A model generated the notes under the pieces. It made no database searches, had not been told where the DNA came from, and saw only the letters and a program-made list of their open reading frames with translations. From positions 1,674,001-1,738,000 of the forward strand of contig CM022377.1 in the NCBI GenBank assembly GCA_011800155.1: a stretch of DNA of 64,000 nucleotides. The letters are read 5' to 3'. Source of the stretch: Flammulina velutipes (lineage: Eukaryota; Basidiomycota; Agaricomycetes; Agaricales; Physalacriaceae). The translations under genes were made by a program, and so were the position numbers. Positions 32,978-45,600 of this stretch are shown one piece after another. Positions within the stretch are counted from its first letter, which is position 1. Every line of letters starts with the position of its first letter.

Positions 32978-33204
32978 GGCGATCTAATATGACCGACCGC
33001 ATTGGCTGGTGCTTTGTATAGGTCTTTAATAGAAAACAGCGCTTGTAGCTTTCCGAGCTGTACTACACTATTACGGTTAGTCAAGGGATCGAAAGGTGGG
33101 TCATCATAGCGATCACGGACGTCGACTCGGGATCGAAAATCGGAGTGATGGATGACACCATCGTGAGCCACTCTATTTAAGCAACTGTCAGCCAACCGCC
33201 ATCG

Positions 33205-33748
33205 ATGCTCGCTCGTCTTTCCACCATCACCCGCCACTTTACAACAACGGCGTCCTCCTCAGTGCCCTCCCAGCATCAGAAAGTAATAATGGCTGCCAAA
33301 GATTTCGTCGAGGTACGTGCAGCGGGTTCCTCCGTCAAATGCCGCTCAAAATGCGTCCAGGACACTATCCAGTCCAACAAGATTACCGTCTTCTCCAAAT
33401 CTTACTGCCCGTATTGCAAGCGTGCCAAGAACCTTTTTGCGACCAAGTATGCCGACGCCGAGATCAAGGTCATTGAGTGCGTATCCCGTCACCTCGATTC
33501 CCTTCGTTCTCTGAGCGTTCCGTTTAGGCTTGACGAGCGTGACGACGGAAGTGAGATCCAGGACTACCTTGCCCAGAAGACTGGACAGAGGACAGTCCCG
33601 AACGTCTTTATCAGTGCGTAACGCGTCTTTTTACTTGCAAGCTAGTGCTGACCTGACCGCCCCGACAGGCAAACAACACATTGGCGGCTGCGACGACACC
33701 TTCCAGGCCGATAAATCAGGGAAACTCGCTACTCTAATCAGTGCTTAA
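33205..33748 (+). CDS. Dithiol glutaredoxin (CPYC)
   Basis: Thiol-disulfide oxidoreductase that reduces protein and glutathione mixed disulfides. Core: KITVFSKSYCPYCKRAKNLF with the CPYC active site, ELDERDDGSEIQDYL, GQRTVPNVFISKQHIGGCDD with the conserved cis-Pro loop (TVPNVF) and GGCDD. Four exons: introns follow DFVE, IKVIE and NVFI. The ATG at 33205 starts a Ser/Thr/Arg-rich leader (MLARLSTITRHFTTTASSS) that resembles a mitochondrial presequence. A second in-frame ATG at 33289 opens MAAKDFVE right before the domain. This is the layout of yeast GRX2, where two starts give mitochondrial and cytosolic forms. Confidence 0.93.
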
Positions 33749-34386
33749 TACCCTAGACGACTGTCCATCGACTGTATACCGAGTCTTATCCGAAATGACA
33801 CGTTATTACTGTAGACTCACCGGTCCGTACGCCCCATTGGTTCACCCTATGATTCAAACAGCCAAGGCATACAAGACACCTGCCCTCGGTTAACTATTTT
33901 CCAGAAGTCGGCACTTTCGCTTGAGGATTCGTTTAAGGAAGTAGGAGATATTCTTCGCGCGACATCGCATAACTGTCGGAAGACGTCGACGGCCGGGCTC
34001 CATGTGGGCAAAGCTTAAGCTATGAATCTGATGTCGGTCTCATCGATAACAAATATGAGCCGCCGACGCGTCAAAGTAACTATGCTCCAGTGCCTACCAT
34101 TCACTGACCGAAAGTAACGCTGGCTATGTGAGGCTCAACCTTGATGGTAGAGAAGAAACTGCTATAGGTTCACCGTACAAAACACGAAGCAACCGGCGAT
34201 TGAAGGCTGATGAACAAATCGAGCTTCAAGGAGACAGTTATGAGGAACATTTCCAAAAGGGGACAGAATTATAGACATGACGTAGACTGCCACGTGAGGT
34301 GGCACGGGAGATATAAAGGGGAGATAGATGGAATACGCTACTCCACCTCCTCCCACATTCCAAGAACGATCCAACGACTGCCCATC
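33749..34386. other. Intergenic, glutaredoxin to dehydrogenase gene
   Basis: About 640 bases between two genes on the same strand. Small frames on the minus strand overlap the dehydrogenase's first exons and look like shadows. Nothing else seen. Confidence 0.5.
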
Positions 34387-35777
34387 ATGCCTGAAGGAAC
34401 CATGAAAGCGCTCTGGTACAACGCTGTGCGTCCCGTTGACTGTCTTCATCGTCGTGCGACCTAACATCTTTGCGCAGCCTCGAGATTTCGAGATCAAGCA
34501 AGTACCCATCCCCAAAGTCGGCGACAACGACGTGCTTCTCAAAGGTACGGTCCTCTCCTCGTGCTCATTATAATAGCTAACACGCATCCTTCTAGTCAGT
34601 TGCTGCGGTATGTTTGTGACAAGAGACGGTTCATGGTCGTCTATCTGACGACAACATCCAGGTGTCTGCGGTACAGATGGGCATATCCATGAAGGCGAAT
34701 TCATTTCTACATTCCCTGTGAGTGCATCTCCATTGCTGCACTATCCCCGTATTCATCAATTCTAGTTGATCCCTGGTCACGAAGCCATTGGCGCTATCGT
34801 TGAGATGGGCAAGAATGTCGTCGGTTTCGAAATGGGTGACCGATGTGTAGCTGATGTGGGCGAAACGGTGAGTAGTTATGACATTCGGCTGGGCACACGA
34901 CCTCATCAAATCACGTTAGTGCGACAACTGCTTCTACTGCCGACGTGGGCAATCACTCATGTGCGAGAACTTCAACGCCCGTGGCGTGACCAAAGACGGT
35001 GGCTTCGCCGAATACATCGTATAGTAAGCTTCTCTTCACATTCCCTCTCGTAATGTCTGAATGATATCCTAGCCCCCAAAACAAGCTGTACAAGATCAAG
35101 AACTTGTCGGACGAAGATTCTACGCTACTCGAGCCGGCCGCATGTGCCATCCACGGACTCGATAAACTCAATCCTCCCGTTGGTATCGAGGTCCTCCTCC
35201 TCGGTGCAGGGCCCACAGGATTGATACTCGCTCAACTGCTCAAACTCAATGGCGCGTCTCGGGTGGTCATTGCTGCCAACAAGGGTATCAAGATGGACAT
35301 TGCCAAGGATCTAGACGCAGGCGACGAGTACATCGAGCTCGACCGCCAGAACCCTGAGGCTCAATGGAAGAAGTTGAAGGACGATAACCCTTACGGATTC
35401 GACGTCGTCGTCGAGGCAACTGGTGTCGAAAAGCTCGCCAACGAGAGTATCAATTACGTGCGTCGCGGAGGTACGCTCATGATCTACGGTGTCTACGAAA
35501 ACAAGGCATTGGTGCACTGGCCGCCTTCGAAAATCTTTGGAGACGAGATCAACGTTCGTGATCTTTGTCCGCGTTTCGTATTCAATCTCACAACCATTCA
35601 CAGATCATCGGATCGTTCTCGCAAACATACTGCTTCCCCAGAGCTGTTGCCTATCTTGACAGTGGCAAGGTGAAGGTGAAGGGTATGGTCACGGATACCT
35701 TCAAGTTGGACGACTTCCAGCTTGCGTTGGACAAGATGAACAGCCGTACCGCTTTGAAAATTGCGATCAAGCCTTGA
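34387..35777 (+). CDS. Zinc-dependent polyol/alcohol dehydrogenase (MDR family)
   Basis: Medium-chain NAD(P)-dependent zinc dehydrogenase, similar to fungal D-arabinitol or sorbitol-type enzymes. Blocks: [37 protein letters not shown] (catalytic zinc Cys and the GTD/H context), [17 protein letters not shown] (GHE), then four structural-zinc cysteines in [40 protein letters not shown], the nucleotide fold [19 protein letters not shown] (GxGxxG) and [19 protein letters not shown]. Seven or more short introns; tiny exons near 34600-34720 carry the catalytic Cys block. The ATG at 34387 gives [11 protein letters not shown]; a second Met five codons later is also possible. The substrate is not determined by sequence alone. 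Confidence 0.88.
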
Positions 35778-36076
35778 ATTAGTGAATAGCAACTGTATAA
35801 TCATTCGTGTAGAATAGCCATACCATCCATATGTCATTCGTATTTATGATGGAACAAGTTCGGTCTGTATATGCGTGCATCTTTACGGTAGGTAGAGTGG
35901 CGTAAGAAAGTCCGAGGATCTATCGTTATCTGTATGCTGTGCACGCGGACTAGGATAACACGGGAGTGGCGCGCAAGTACGCGTCGTCACAATTATGCGC
36001 ACGTGGTGTGACGAAGCGCGATGGCGTCACGTCTTTGTTGATTTTGATTCGATGCAGGGCTCTCTTTCGTGCAACC

Positions 36077-38938
36077 ATGACCTCGCCTGCAACACCTCAA
36101 CGCGCCCACCGTCCTGCTCATTCGCATTCGCATTCCCTTTCTTACAGCCATGCACGCTCTCCAGTGTCACCAGCGACGCCGTACACGCCCATGAGCCTGC
36201 GTTCCTTTACGTCCTCCAATCCATCTTCGACGTTGACGACCCCAGCGAGCGCGAAAAGCCATGCGAACGCATTCAAGCAACTATCCTTCTCGTCTCCTCA
36301 AGTCCTCAAGTCGTACACCAGAGACGACGCCAGCCTAGCCGACTTGGCCCAGAACTGGCGGTCGCGAGCCAACGAAAATGGCATCAAAGTCTCCAAAGGC
36401 ATGCTGGATACGCCCGACTTTGACGACGACGACTGTCAGTGCGCATTTTAGGTTCTCAGGCTCCTTTTCTAACGCATATATGCAGCTTTCTACGACGGCA
36501 ACGACGACTCGAGCTTCATCTCGACGGAAGAAGGTAACCTTTTTCATAGATCATTTCAGGTTCGTTCCTTACCCTTGCTTAGCCCTGCTACCGCCTCCCT
36601 TCTTGTCGACGCACCGCCGGCGAGCGCTTTCCCAGTCGCATGCACCGACCATGAATGTCACTCAGCGCATGATGCCTACTTCGCCATTGGCTCGTAAACA
36701 AGCTCCTTCCCTCCCACACCCTGTCACCGCTACGCCCCCGCCGAACCGAAACCTTGCGCGTCAACTCAAACTGAAGGGCAGCTACACAGACCCCGCTCAG
36801 ACTCGACGTCGAGAAGCCTTTGGTGTCGTAAGTCAGACTCTCATCAATCTTCATACAAGCATCTCAATTCTAGTAGGTATCAAATACGTCCCACACAATG
36901 AACAACAATCAAGATATCTCCCTGGACTTGTTCGACATTGACGAAAACGACGTCGAACATGAATACGAATATGATGATCAATACGTTCCCATCTCTCGCG
37001 CCCGACCCCAGCCAACTCGTCATGATACCATAAAAGCTCAATACCAACCGCAATACCAACAGGACTACGCGTCGTATCAGCTCTTCCACGCGATACCCCC
37101 TCCCATGCCAGTCTTTGGCCAGCCTACCTTTGCTGATCACTACATGGGCAACTCCAGCATGGAAAATAACGTCACTCACTACCATAACCATGGCCATCAG
37201 CAGCACTCGCCGTATCCGCAACACTATCAGGACATTCATCCATCCGAACAGATTCAGCCCATTCATCGATCATACCCCATTTCTGTTAGCTCTTCTCCGG
37301 AACCGGAGGTGAACCCAACCTCATGCACCGTCTGCTCGCGTCAAAATCCTTCCCGTCTGGCTATTCTTGTCCCATGTAAACATGCACTATGCTCCGCTTG
37401 TCTCACCAGCGCATTGAATATCGTTGGGGAGAAGGATATGGAGTGTGCCGTTTGCAAGAAATCGGTAGCGGACTTCAAACTGGTCAGCGGCAGTGTCGCC
37501 TCCAAGCCCCGGAGATCAGGCGGGCGCTCTATCCTCGATGATGAGCGTACGAGCAAAGGCAAAAGCTTCTTTGATTCTCTCACTTCGTCACCCGGCAGTA
37601 CGACTGGAGGCTTGGAGAGCGCTTTCGAGTTTGAGCGTGGCCAGTCCATCTTTGGACATGGCGATCTCCGCGCAAGTACCCCGCCGCCCAACTTCCATCG
37701 TCGCGATGGCAAAGACTCTGTGGTCTTGCGCATTGACAATGTTCCTTGGGTACGCATCAACTTCTAGTTACTATGTCGCATGGCTCTGATGTTTCATTCA
37801 CTATAGGATATCACTCCTCCGACTATTACCGGCTGGCTTCAGCAGCCGATTGACCATGCCCACGTTCTTTTGGATAAGAAAGGCAAGACTATGAGTCATG
37901 CTTTCGTTGAAGTCAACTCTGAGGCGATTGCGTCCGCTATTCTGCGTGGAGAAGTCGAAGGAAGTGATGCTGGTACCAAGCGCGTTCGAGGCAGTGTCCT
38001 TGGTAAAGGAAGACGGGCGCGTGGAGTGACTGTTACCCGCAGTTCTCAAGAAGAGTTGATGGCTGCTGTGAGTTGCCTGCGTTTTTCCTTGGGAGTTGTG
38101 CTGATTGATTACAGCTGTTCCCTTCGTGGCGCGGATCCTTCGATGGTTCTCATCCTTCCCTCGTTGGCCTAGACAACGATCGCATGGCTAGTGCGCTCGA
38201 GTGCGGCTTAATGACCGAGTCAGAAGTCACAGCTCTTCTTTATCTCATCAGGTCTCCCGACGTACGCAGGTCTTTTTCTTACGCTACTCCGTCTGACTGT
38301 GATCCTTTAGGCTCATTTCCTCAAAGTTCCATCCTTACCTTTCCACTCGTTAATCGGAGTGTTGAAAAAATTCCCTGGCGATTCTGATAGTCGCGTCTTC
38401 TGGTCTCCAGCGTCGCGGGATATTCTCTTTGGTATGTTTGCTTCTGGTTCGACGACCATGTTATTCATATATGCCCTACAGACGCCGCTTTCACCGCCAC
38501 TCAAGTTCTTCAAGCGCGTCTTGAGAAGGAGCCTGCTTCCGGAGAGTTTAATGAGGCCCTTCTGCATGACCTTCTTGAAGCGGGTGCAGCTTGTCGCAGT
38601 ACGTCTCCATTACGAAGAAACAGAGCTTAGCACTGACTGTTGCTTTAGTATTCACCACTGCGCAAACTAGCCGCTTCACTGAAATAATTCAGTCAAGAGA
38701 ATTCACTACCTCGTCGACTGACGCGTCTATGTCCTCATATAACCAAGACGCTGACGTGGAAGACGAGGAAGAGCAAGAAGAACGCGACTTTCATACCCCC
38801 AGCAGCGATACTGCCGTTTCTCCCGCCAGCGATCGAACATCTCCCAACCAACTGGAGGATTTGGCCCGCGAGTTCGGTGTCGAAGCGCACCTAGTCCAGG
38901 CCCTTGCGGAACGATTGGCCGGAACATCTCTGCGCTAA
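36077..38938 (+). CDS. RING-finger plus RRM-like protein
   Basis: Large protein (about 800 residues) joining a C3HC4-type RING to an RNA-recognition-like domain. The first 330 residues are disordered: Ser/His/Pro-rich (AHRPAHSHSHSLSYSHARSP), then Gln/Tyr/His-rich (QYQPQYQQDYASYQLFH). The RING is TSCTVCSRQNPSRLAILVPC, KHALCSACL and MECAVCKKSVADFKLV, giving the spaced C-x2-C, C-x-H-x2-C-x2-C and C-x2-C set. Downstream, DSVVLRIDNVPWDITPPTI and HAHVLLDKKGKTMSHAFVEV have the shape of RRM strands (RNP2-like LRIDNVPW, RNP1-like MSHAFVEV). The acidic tail ends LVQALAERLAGTSLR. Fungal proteins with this pairing may be E3 ligases acting on RNA-bound targets; that is inference. Confidence 0.78.
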
Positions 38939-39621
38939 ATTCACTCCTTGCACTCACTTACCACAGCTCCCGCGTTTCTCCTTATTACTCATGGGACGGC
39001 CATCCTTTCTCTAATTCTCTGATGATTCTGGAATAATCGCTTTCTTTACTCATGTTACAGTCGCATCGCTATCCCCAGTGTTTTCTCGCTTTCCTTTGTT
39101 ATCGTTATCCTGAACCCACCCCGTACCTCCGCTTTCCGCATCGCGATTACCCTCTTGCTCTTGTCGTCGTTATGTTTATGCATCGCTTTTTTGTTATGTA
39201 GATTCTACATATGTGTAATCGGTATGGTATGATCATGCAAAATCAAGTTGGCTGGCTGTACATACCTGTTAGCCGCCGTGCTGTATTTTGGACGAAGAGA
39301 ATGGCACGAGAGACCTTCACATATGCTCGTCGCTCGACTAGATCTCTAGACGAGCTTTGCCTCATGATAACTTGCACTCACAAACTTTCTTGCCATCTTT
39401 CGACATCCCACGGATAGTGAAAACTCTGGAAACCTTGACAGACTTGCTTATCTGGCAGTTTCCAAAACAGATGGGCTCCATCCACTTCACTCAGTGTTCA
39501 TGTGCATTGTCGCCATGGTATTGTAGATGCATACGTAGTGCTTACAGTTACTAATTACTTCCTCGAATAATAAAATATGTCTACACCGTGAGCAGATATA
39601 TACAATGGTAGTCAACGAGAC
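38939..39621. other. Convergent intergenic region
   Basis: About 680 bases between two converging genes, RING-RRM and PAG1. T- and pyrimidine-rich, as expected for 3' untranslated sequence. Small open frames here have no recognisable content. Confidence 0.55.
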
Positions 39622-42600
39622 TCAATAATATCGTGTCCCGTTAGAGGAACTGAATTTAGAGGGAGAGTCGAATATAAACGCATCCCCGTCCTCGCTGGAC
39701 GAAGAATCATCAGAGTCATCCTCAGGCTCCGGGGAGGTGCCAACACGGAATACATCCATGAAAGGTGTGGGCGGAACATCTGAGATGTTCTCCGTCGCGG
39801 TCGACTTGGCTAAGATAGCAGCAACACGAGCTTCGATATGGCGGTTGGGTATCAATGACGGTGTCGGACGCTTCGCAGGCTTATCCTGGAAATACGTCGT
39901 CAAATCGTGGAGGTTTTGTACAAGACCGCCTAAATCCTGCTCTGTGTGTCGCCTAGTCCCTAGAACCTCCTCGACCTCTTCGGGCTGGAAATCGATACGC
40001 GATGGTCGGGTGGGCATAGAACACGTATCGAATACGCCCATCATGTTCGTTCTGCACGTCTCACGAAGCTTTTCCGCCTGTACCACGCACCAGCCCGAGT
40101 CCTCAGGGACACCAAACACGATTGCTGCAGAGTCATCCTGGTTCATGAGATTACGCGCGTGCATGCTCATCCGCAGGACGTGCTTGGCTGCCAGACCGCC
40201 TGACATCACCATAGGTTCCTCCAAAACGTCAAGCGCCTCGGGAGCAAGGTCCGTTTCCAACAGCCTCAGCAGAGGCATCAACATCTCGGATCCTATACGA
40301 TGCGTAGGGCTTCTGGTTTGTTGGAAGAGCACTTTGAGGATCTGCATGGCCTGAACGCGTAGCCATCGTTCTTGGTTCAGCACCAGGCCAAGGAGGAGGG
40401 TAACGGTGTGAGTCCAATAATCCGCTCCGTAGTGGTCTCGCAAACTAGAAACCGATTGTCGTAAAAAGTCGTCCCTCGTCCTGAAATGTCCTTTGGCGAA
40501 CGATAACATGATCTTCGCGATGCTAGGTCGGTTCTCTCGTTTTGCAAGCTCAGCGATGCGCTCAGCAAAGGCAGATAGCTCGGCGCTTACGCCGTTCTTC
40601 TCCAACATCGCGTGAAGAAACCACGGTAGGCCGGTAATGTAAAGATCACGAACTCTCCCTTCGGTCGGGTCGATGAGAGTCCCATCCTCGAATTGAGCTA
40701 ACCGCTGCAGCGTTTGCATGGTCTTCGCAGATGTCACCGAAGAACGAAGCCCATTCAACATCGGTGCCTGTAAATATGCTGGCCCGCCCCAATCCTTTGG
40801 CTTGTGGCTGAGGAACAAGGTGGCCGTACTGGGATCATCGAGATTGACACGATTCAAAAGCGTAGTGACGATGGACAATGCTTGTGAGAATTCCGACTCC
40901 AAAGTCGTCGACAATGCAGCACATGAGCTCCAGAACATTTGCGGTAACAAGAATCCTTCGAGGCTATCGTGGGCGGCAAGTGCGTCGAGGGTGAGGAGGA
41001 TTTCCGACGAGAAAGCTTGCATGCCTTCTTCTGGAGCAGCGATGGATGTGGAAAGACGTCCGAGAAGATTGGCAAGATCGCTCTTGACGATCCGCGGCAT
41101 AAGCCCTCGAAAGGTCTGCAATGAACGAAATGCCAGATGTCGGAACGAACATTGTGTGCTCCACTCGAGAGCAAGAGAGCCCCAAGACTCTCTGAGCCCA
41201 GGGCATAGAGGCTGCAGCAGATCAATGGTCGACCCGCACATCCACTTCATCTTCGGCGCACATTCTTCCCTCGTCTCATCCTCACTCCAATACCACTTTT
41301 CCGCCTCAACCTCCATCTTCGTAATCGCATTCTTGATGGTCAATCGACTTGGCTGGTCCGAGATTTCGTCGTAACCAGGCGCCCAAGAACGGATGATGTG
41401 GAAAAGCATGTCCCGAGCACGCTGACGTATGAAAGGAGAGCGATTGTCGAAATGAATGAAGATGATATGTAGGAGGATGGGGAGTTGCTCTTTGTGATCC
41501 CAATACCGCTGTAAAGCGACGTCGGCAAGGAACAGCCATGCAAACTGTGCGTTCCCCAAGGTCAAACGTGGCTGTTTGTCCTCGAACAAGGCGGCGAGGT
41601 CACCCCAAAGCTCCATTTCCGTATCACTTGGGAAACCCATCTTGTGCTCTATGTTGGGTATGATGCGCTGAGGTATCATGATATCACATAGTTCTCTGAA
41701 CATATCGGTGCCAACCGCTGTCTGCGCAAGACACGCAACGATGTTGGACGAGCAGTTGATGAAGCCAATGCTCGAGACTTTTGGTGATTGTTCCATAAGG
41801 AAACGCACAGCAGCGTGTCCATTCGTCTCGAAAGGTGGCTCGACAAGCTTTGACCAAAGTGCTCGAATTTGAGCGGAGTGCACATGGCCATATCGCGACG
41901 ACAGGCTGAGTAGATGGATGAGGGAGGCATGTGCATTCTCCGTGAACTCTGAACGATCCTCCTGGAGTAATTCGAGGTTGGGTATCCAGAACTCGAGGCT
42001 TTGGAGAAGTAACATTGTTGGTCCGTAAGACGACGATGACGGGATAGTGGGAAGCCAGGTTGCTACTTGGGAGAGCATGTTGAAAGCTTCACCAGGATGT
42101 GCGCCGGCCAGAAACTCGGAGACTAGCTCATGTCCAAGGATGTAAGTCGCTGAAGCAGTGCTTTCCACCATCGCCTCTATCTCCGCCATATGAAGAACGC
42201 CAGACACGCGCTGGTGTACCATCTCCAGAAGCATGAATGCGTTCCGTCGGATTTCTCTGCGAGAGTTCGAGAGATTGAGAAGACCCAAACAGACAAGCTG
42301 GGCGAACTTGAACCCATGGACCTCGGTCTCCTCCACGAACTTTGTCACAACCTCAAAGAAGCGGGTATGACCGGTTTCTCCATTGCCGCTATGGACGAAC
42401 GATCGTCTTATGACGCCAGCCAGGAGTTCAGTGTCGCCAATGTTACTATACATGAGACTCTTCAATGCCCGCCTGATTCGTATATCAGTCTAACTCCTTG
42501 AGCCAAAAGAATGAAAAACTGACCGTCCACGGTCCTGCGATGCTTCATGGTCTGATGTCAGGATGAGGGACAGCCGGTCCAAGACAGAGGTCGTCGACAA

Positions 42601-45600
42601 AGGTTTGAGCGATTCACTCGAACGCTCCACAGGTGAGCCCGAAGAAGTTGTTGGAGGAGAGTATGCCTTTGACTACGAAAGCAAACTGTGAATAAGACAA
42701 CCAAGCCAAAGAAAATCACGTACACACAAAGATGCTAGGGCACCAACTGCAGCATGAGACAGTAACTGAGTCTCTCTTTTGAATCCGTCCAGAGCAGTCG
42801 ATGCTTCCGATTGGCTGGCCTCCGTGACCACAGCTCTTTGCATCGCAATCAACCTCTGCTTGCTGGCGTCCGACTGAGGACCCAACGAGCACCACTCCTC
42901 ACAAAGCCGATACAACGCAAGATGCATATTCCCCGGGATGAACCTCTCCGAACCATCCAGCGCAGACAGCCCATCAAACAGCCTCTCCACAATCCCACAA
43001 AAATACCGTCGCAGTCGATTGAACGCATGGCTGTCTCGATTCTCCGGCGACGTCAAAAAGGCCTGCGTATTCCGAACGTACTTGAGAACATTCGCCAATG
43101 CAGCTTGTCGTCCCATCGATCGCTGTTGTGGCAAGTAATGGACTGTCAAGTAGTAGATACGCGCAACAGCAGAGTGAAGTCGCTCCTGCCGGCGTCCGCG
43201 ATCGACAACAAGTACACCTCCCATCTTCGCCCGCATGTCGTCTACCGGCGATCGCGCTGACAACACACTCGCAGGCTGCTCCAAACTCGAAATCCCAACC
43301 TTCGTCCGCGGATCATCGTAGAACTGGCGACCAGCCAATAGACTGAGATCCTCCAACAGCTGGGGATAGGCGCTTGAAGGGAAAGAGCTGATGCACAACA
43401 CGGCAGCATCACGGAATGCAGTGTATTCCGAATCGAGGAAGGGAGTGAGGTATCTGAAAAGTCCACGAGTCGTCGTGAGCCTCTCACGCTCAAAGTTCGT
43501 ATCCGAGGGTACCCTTGAATGTTCTCGGCCAATCTGAGTCAAAGCAGGGCGCGATGACTCTGAAAATGAAGCCGTTGAACTGAGGATCTTAACCCATAGG
43601 TTCCATTGTCCAATGAAAAGCTTGTTGTCCATGACTTTGCGAAGGCCGTCAGGAGGGCGATTGGCCTGAGCCGGGGATATCCTAGTCACGCCCGTCAAAC
43701 CAGCCAAATGAGATATGGTAGAATGGTAACGGGAGGCGGCGAAAACACAGATATCCCGGAAGGTGTTTAGAGTAGCTCCAGTCTGCTCGGCACACGCATG
43801 CATGAAGGCAGGATAGACTAGTTTCCAAAGTTTGCGATCCCGTTCCAACTGGCTTTCGACCATCCGAAGAAGCCTGTCCGGTCGCTTGGATTGCCTCCAC
43901 TGGCTCAACCGCTCCAAGTCATCCTCGTCAAGGAACTCATCGTGTCCCAAAAAGAAGGAATCATCGCTGTTTCGCCCTAGAAGGGTGATGCAGTACATCA
44001 ACCCATCCGCCAAACTTGCAGATTCCGGCCACAGCTTAAGAGCAAGCGCGCAGAGGGCCCTGGCGATCTTCGCCCCCGTGAATCGTATGACGACCGACTC
44101 GAGCGTCAACAAGAACATCGCACCAGCCTCGATTTCGTTGCACCGTGCCCATATCGCGCTCTCGTCCTTCTCGTATGCCTCCCGCGGAAGCTCCATCAGC
44201 TCCTGTATCCACATATCCACAATCTCCTCCCATAGCGAAAGGAGTTGCGGAGACTCTACCAAGAGCTTGTTACCGATGCCCTCCTGTAGGGAGCGCGTGG
44301 GGTTGAACAAGAACATGTTGAATCGCGAGAGCACAGTCAACGATTGGATGGGATCTGCCATGAATCGTTTGAGGGCGTCCATGGCTGCTTCGGTCACAAT
44401 AGGCTCGATATGTATGACTCCACGCAAAAGCATGTCAACAGCGCCTGATACAGGTATGGAGGAATGGAGGAAACGCGGCCAAGAGAGGAAACATTCAGCG
44501 AGGACGGAAATCTGGGGAGAGAGGTTGCTGGGATACGCTATTCGCAAGCCTTCAGGATGCCTCCTGACCACAAGATTGTGCGACTCCTCGTAAGATGGGT
44601 TGAGGCCGTTGTACGTCCACTGATCGTCGAGCACGGACATGTTACCGACTGTGCTGCCACAGAACTTTGCTAGGATCGCGATGACAGACCCAACACGTTC
44701 AGAAATATCTTGCAAGCCCGACTTGGAGAGGATAGACGGGGGGAGCCAATCTGCGGATGAGGGATAGTCGCTTGCAGGGACCGGTGTAAGGAAATCGTAA
44801 CTGGATGGCCAGGCGGGTGCTTGAGCCTCGGTCTCAATGAGTTTGATGGAGAGCAGAATGGCCCGGATGGCGATTGTCATCCTTTCCGTGGCAAGTAAGC
44901 TGGCAATGTTCCCGCCGGCTGAGTTGAGCGCTGACTCTTGAAGCAGCTCAAAGCAGAAATCCCTCCCGTATTCGAAGTGACGGGAAAGAACGAAGTGCAT
45001 TATGTAGCCCAGCGCTTCGATCTGATCCTCGTGCGGGAATATGGTCATGCGATTGTATGGGAAGAAGTGCTTCAGGAGGCCGTCCAGCTTGCTAGTCGTC
45101 GTCGAAGCCGATTCTTGACATCGATAGAGGTAGGTCCAAATCAACCGGAGCAGACCGTTCATCATAGGGACCCGCTGAGACTTTTCCTATCCAACTCTTC
45201 AGGAAACGTAGTCGCAGGAGAAAAATTGGCTTAACCTTATGCTTAATGATAGCCTCGAAGCAGCTGATCCAGTGTTTTCGAAAGTAGTTTTCAGGTGCAA
45301 CACACAGGCTCGTAATGACCAGAGGAAAGGCGACACTCCAGTATCTGGGCTTTGACATCATCTCTTTTGCTTTGGGATAGATATTCTCGATGGCTTTGGC
45401 CCAGACCGGATTGTTCGTTTCTGCTTGAGCGGTCTGTTGACATGTGTCAGTAACAATAGACGTCCTCAGCACTCCTTCGTACCTTCACAATGGGATGAAG
45501 CACTTGCACCAGAGTTTCAGCAAAAGCGGACTTGAGCTTCGATCCATGTGCCTGAGCGAACGACTTTGATAGCTCTTCAAGAAAGTCTGCGCCGTCCTCA

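Noticed and set aside
39540..39620. Possible transposon end in the AT-rich stretch after PAG1
   Set aside because: No terminal repeat, target duplication or coding remnant; consistent with 3' untranslated sequence.
40718..41374. Long plus-strand frames across the PAG1 gene (also 43832-44593)
   Set aside because: They lie antisense to continuous PAG1 coding sequence and show only reversed-codon composition.
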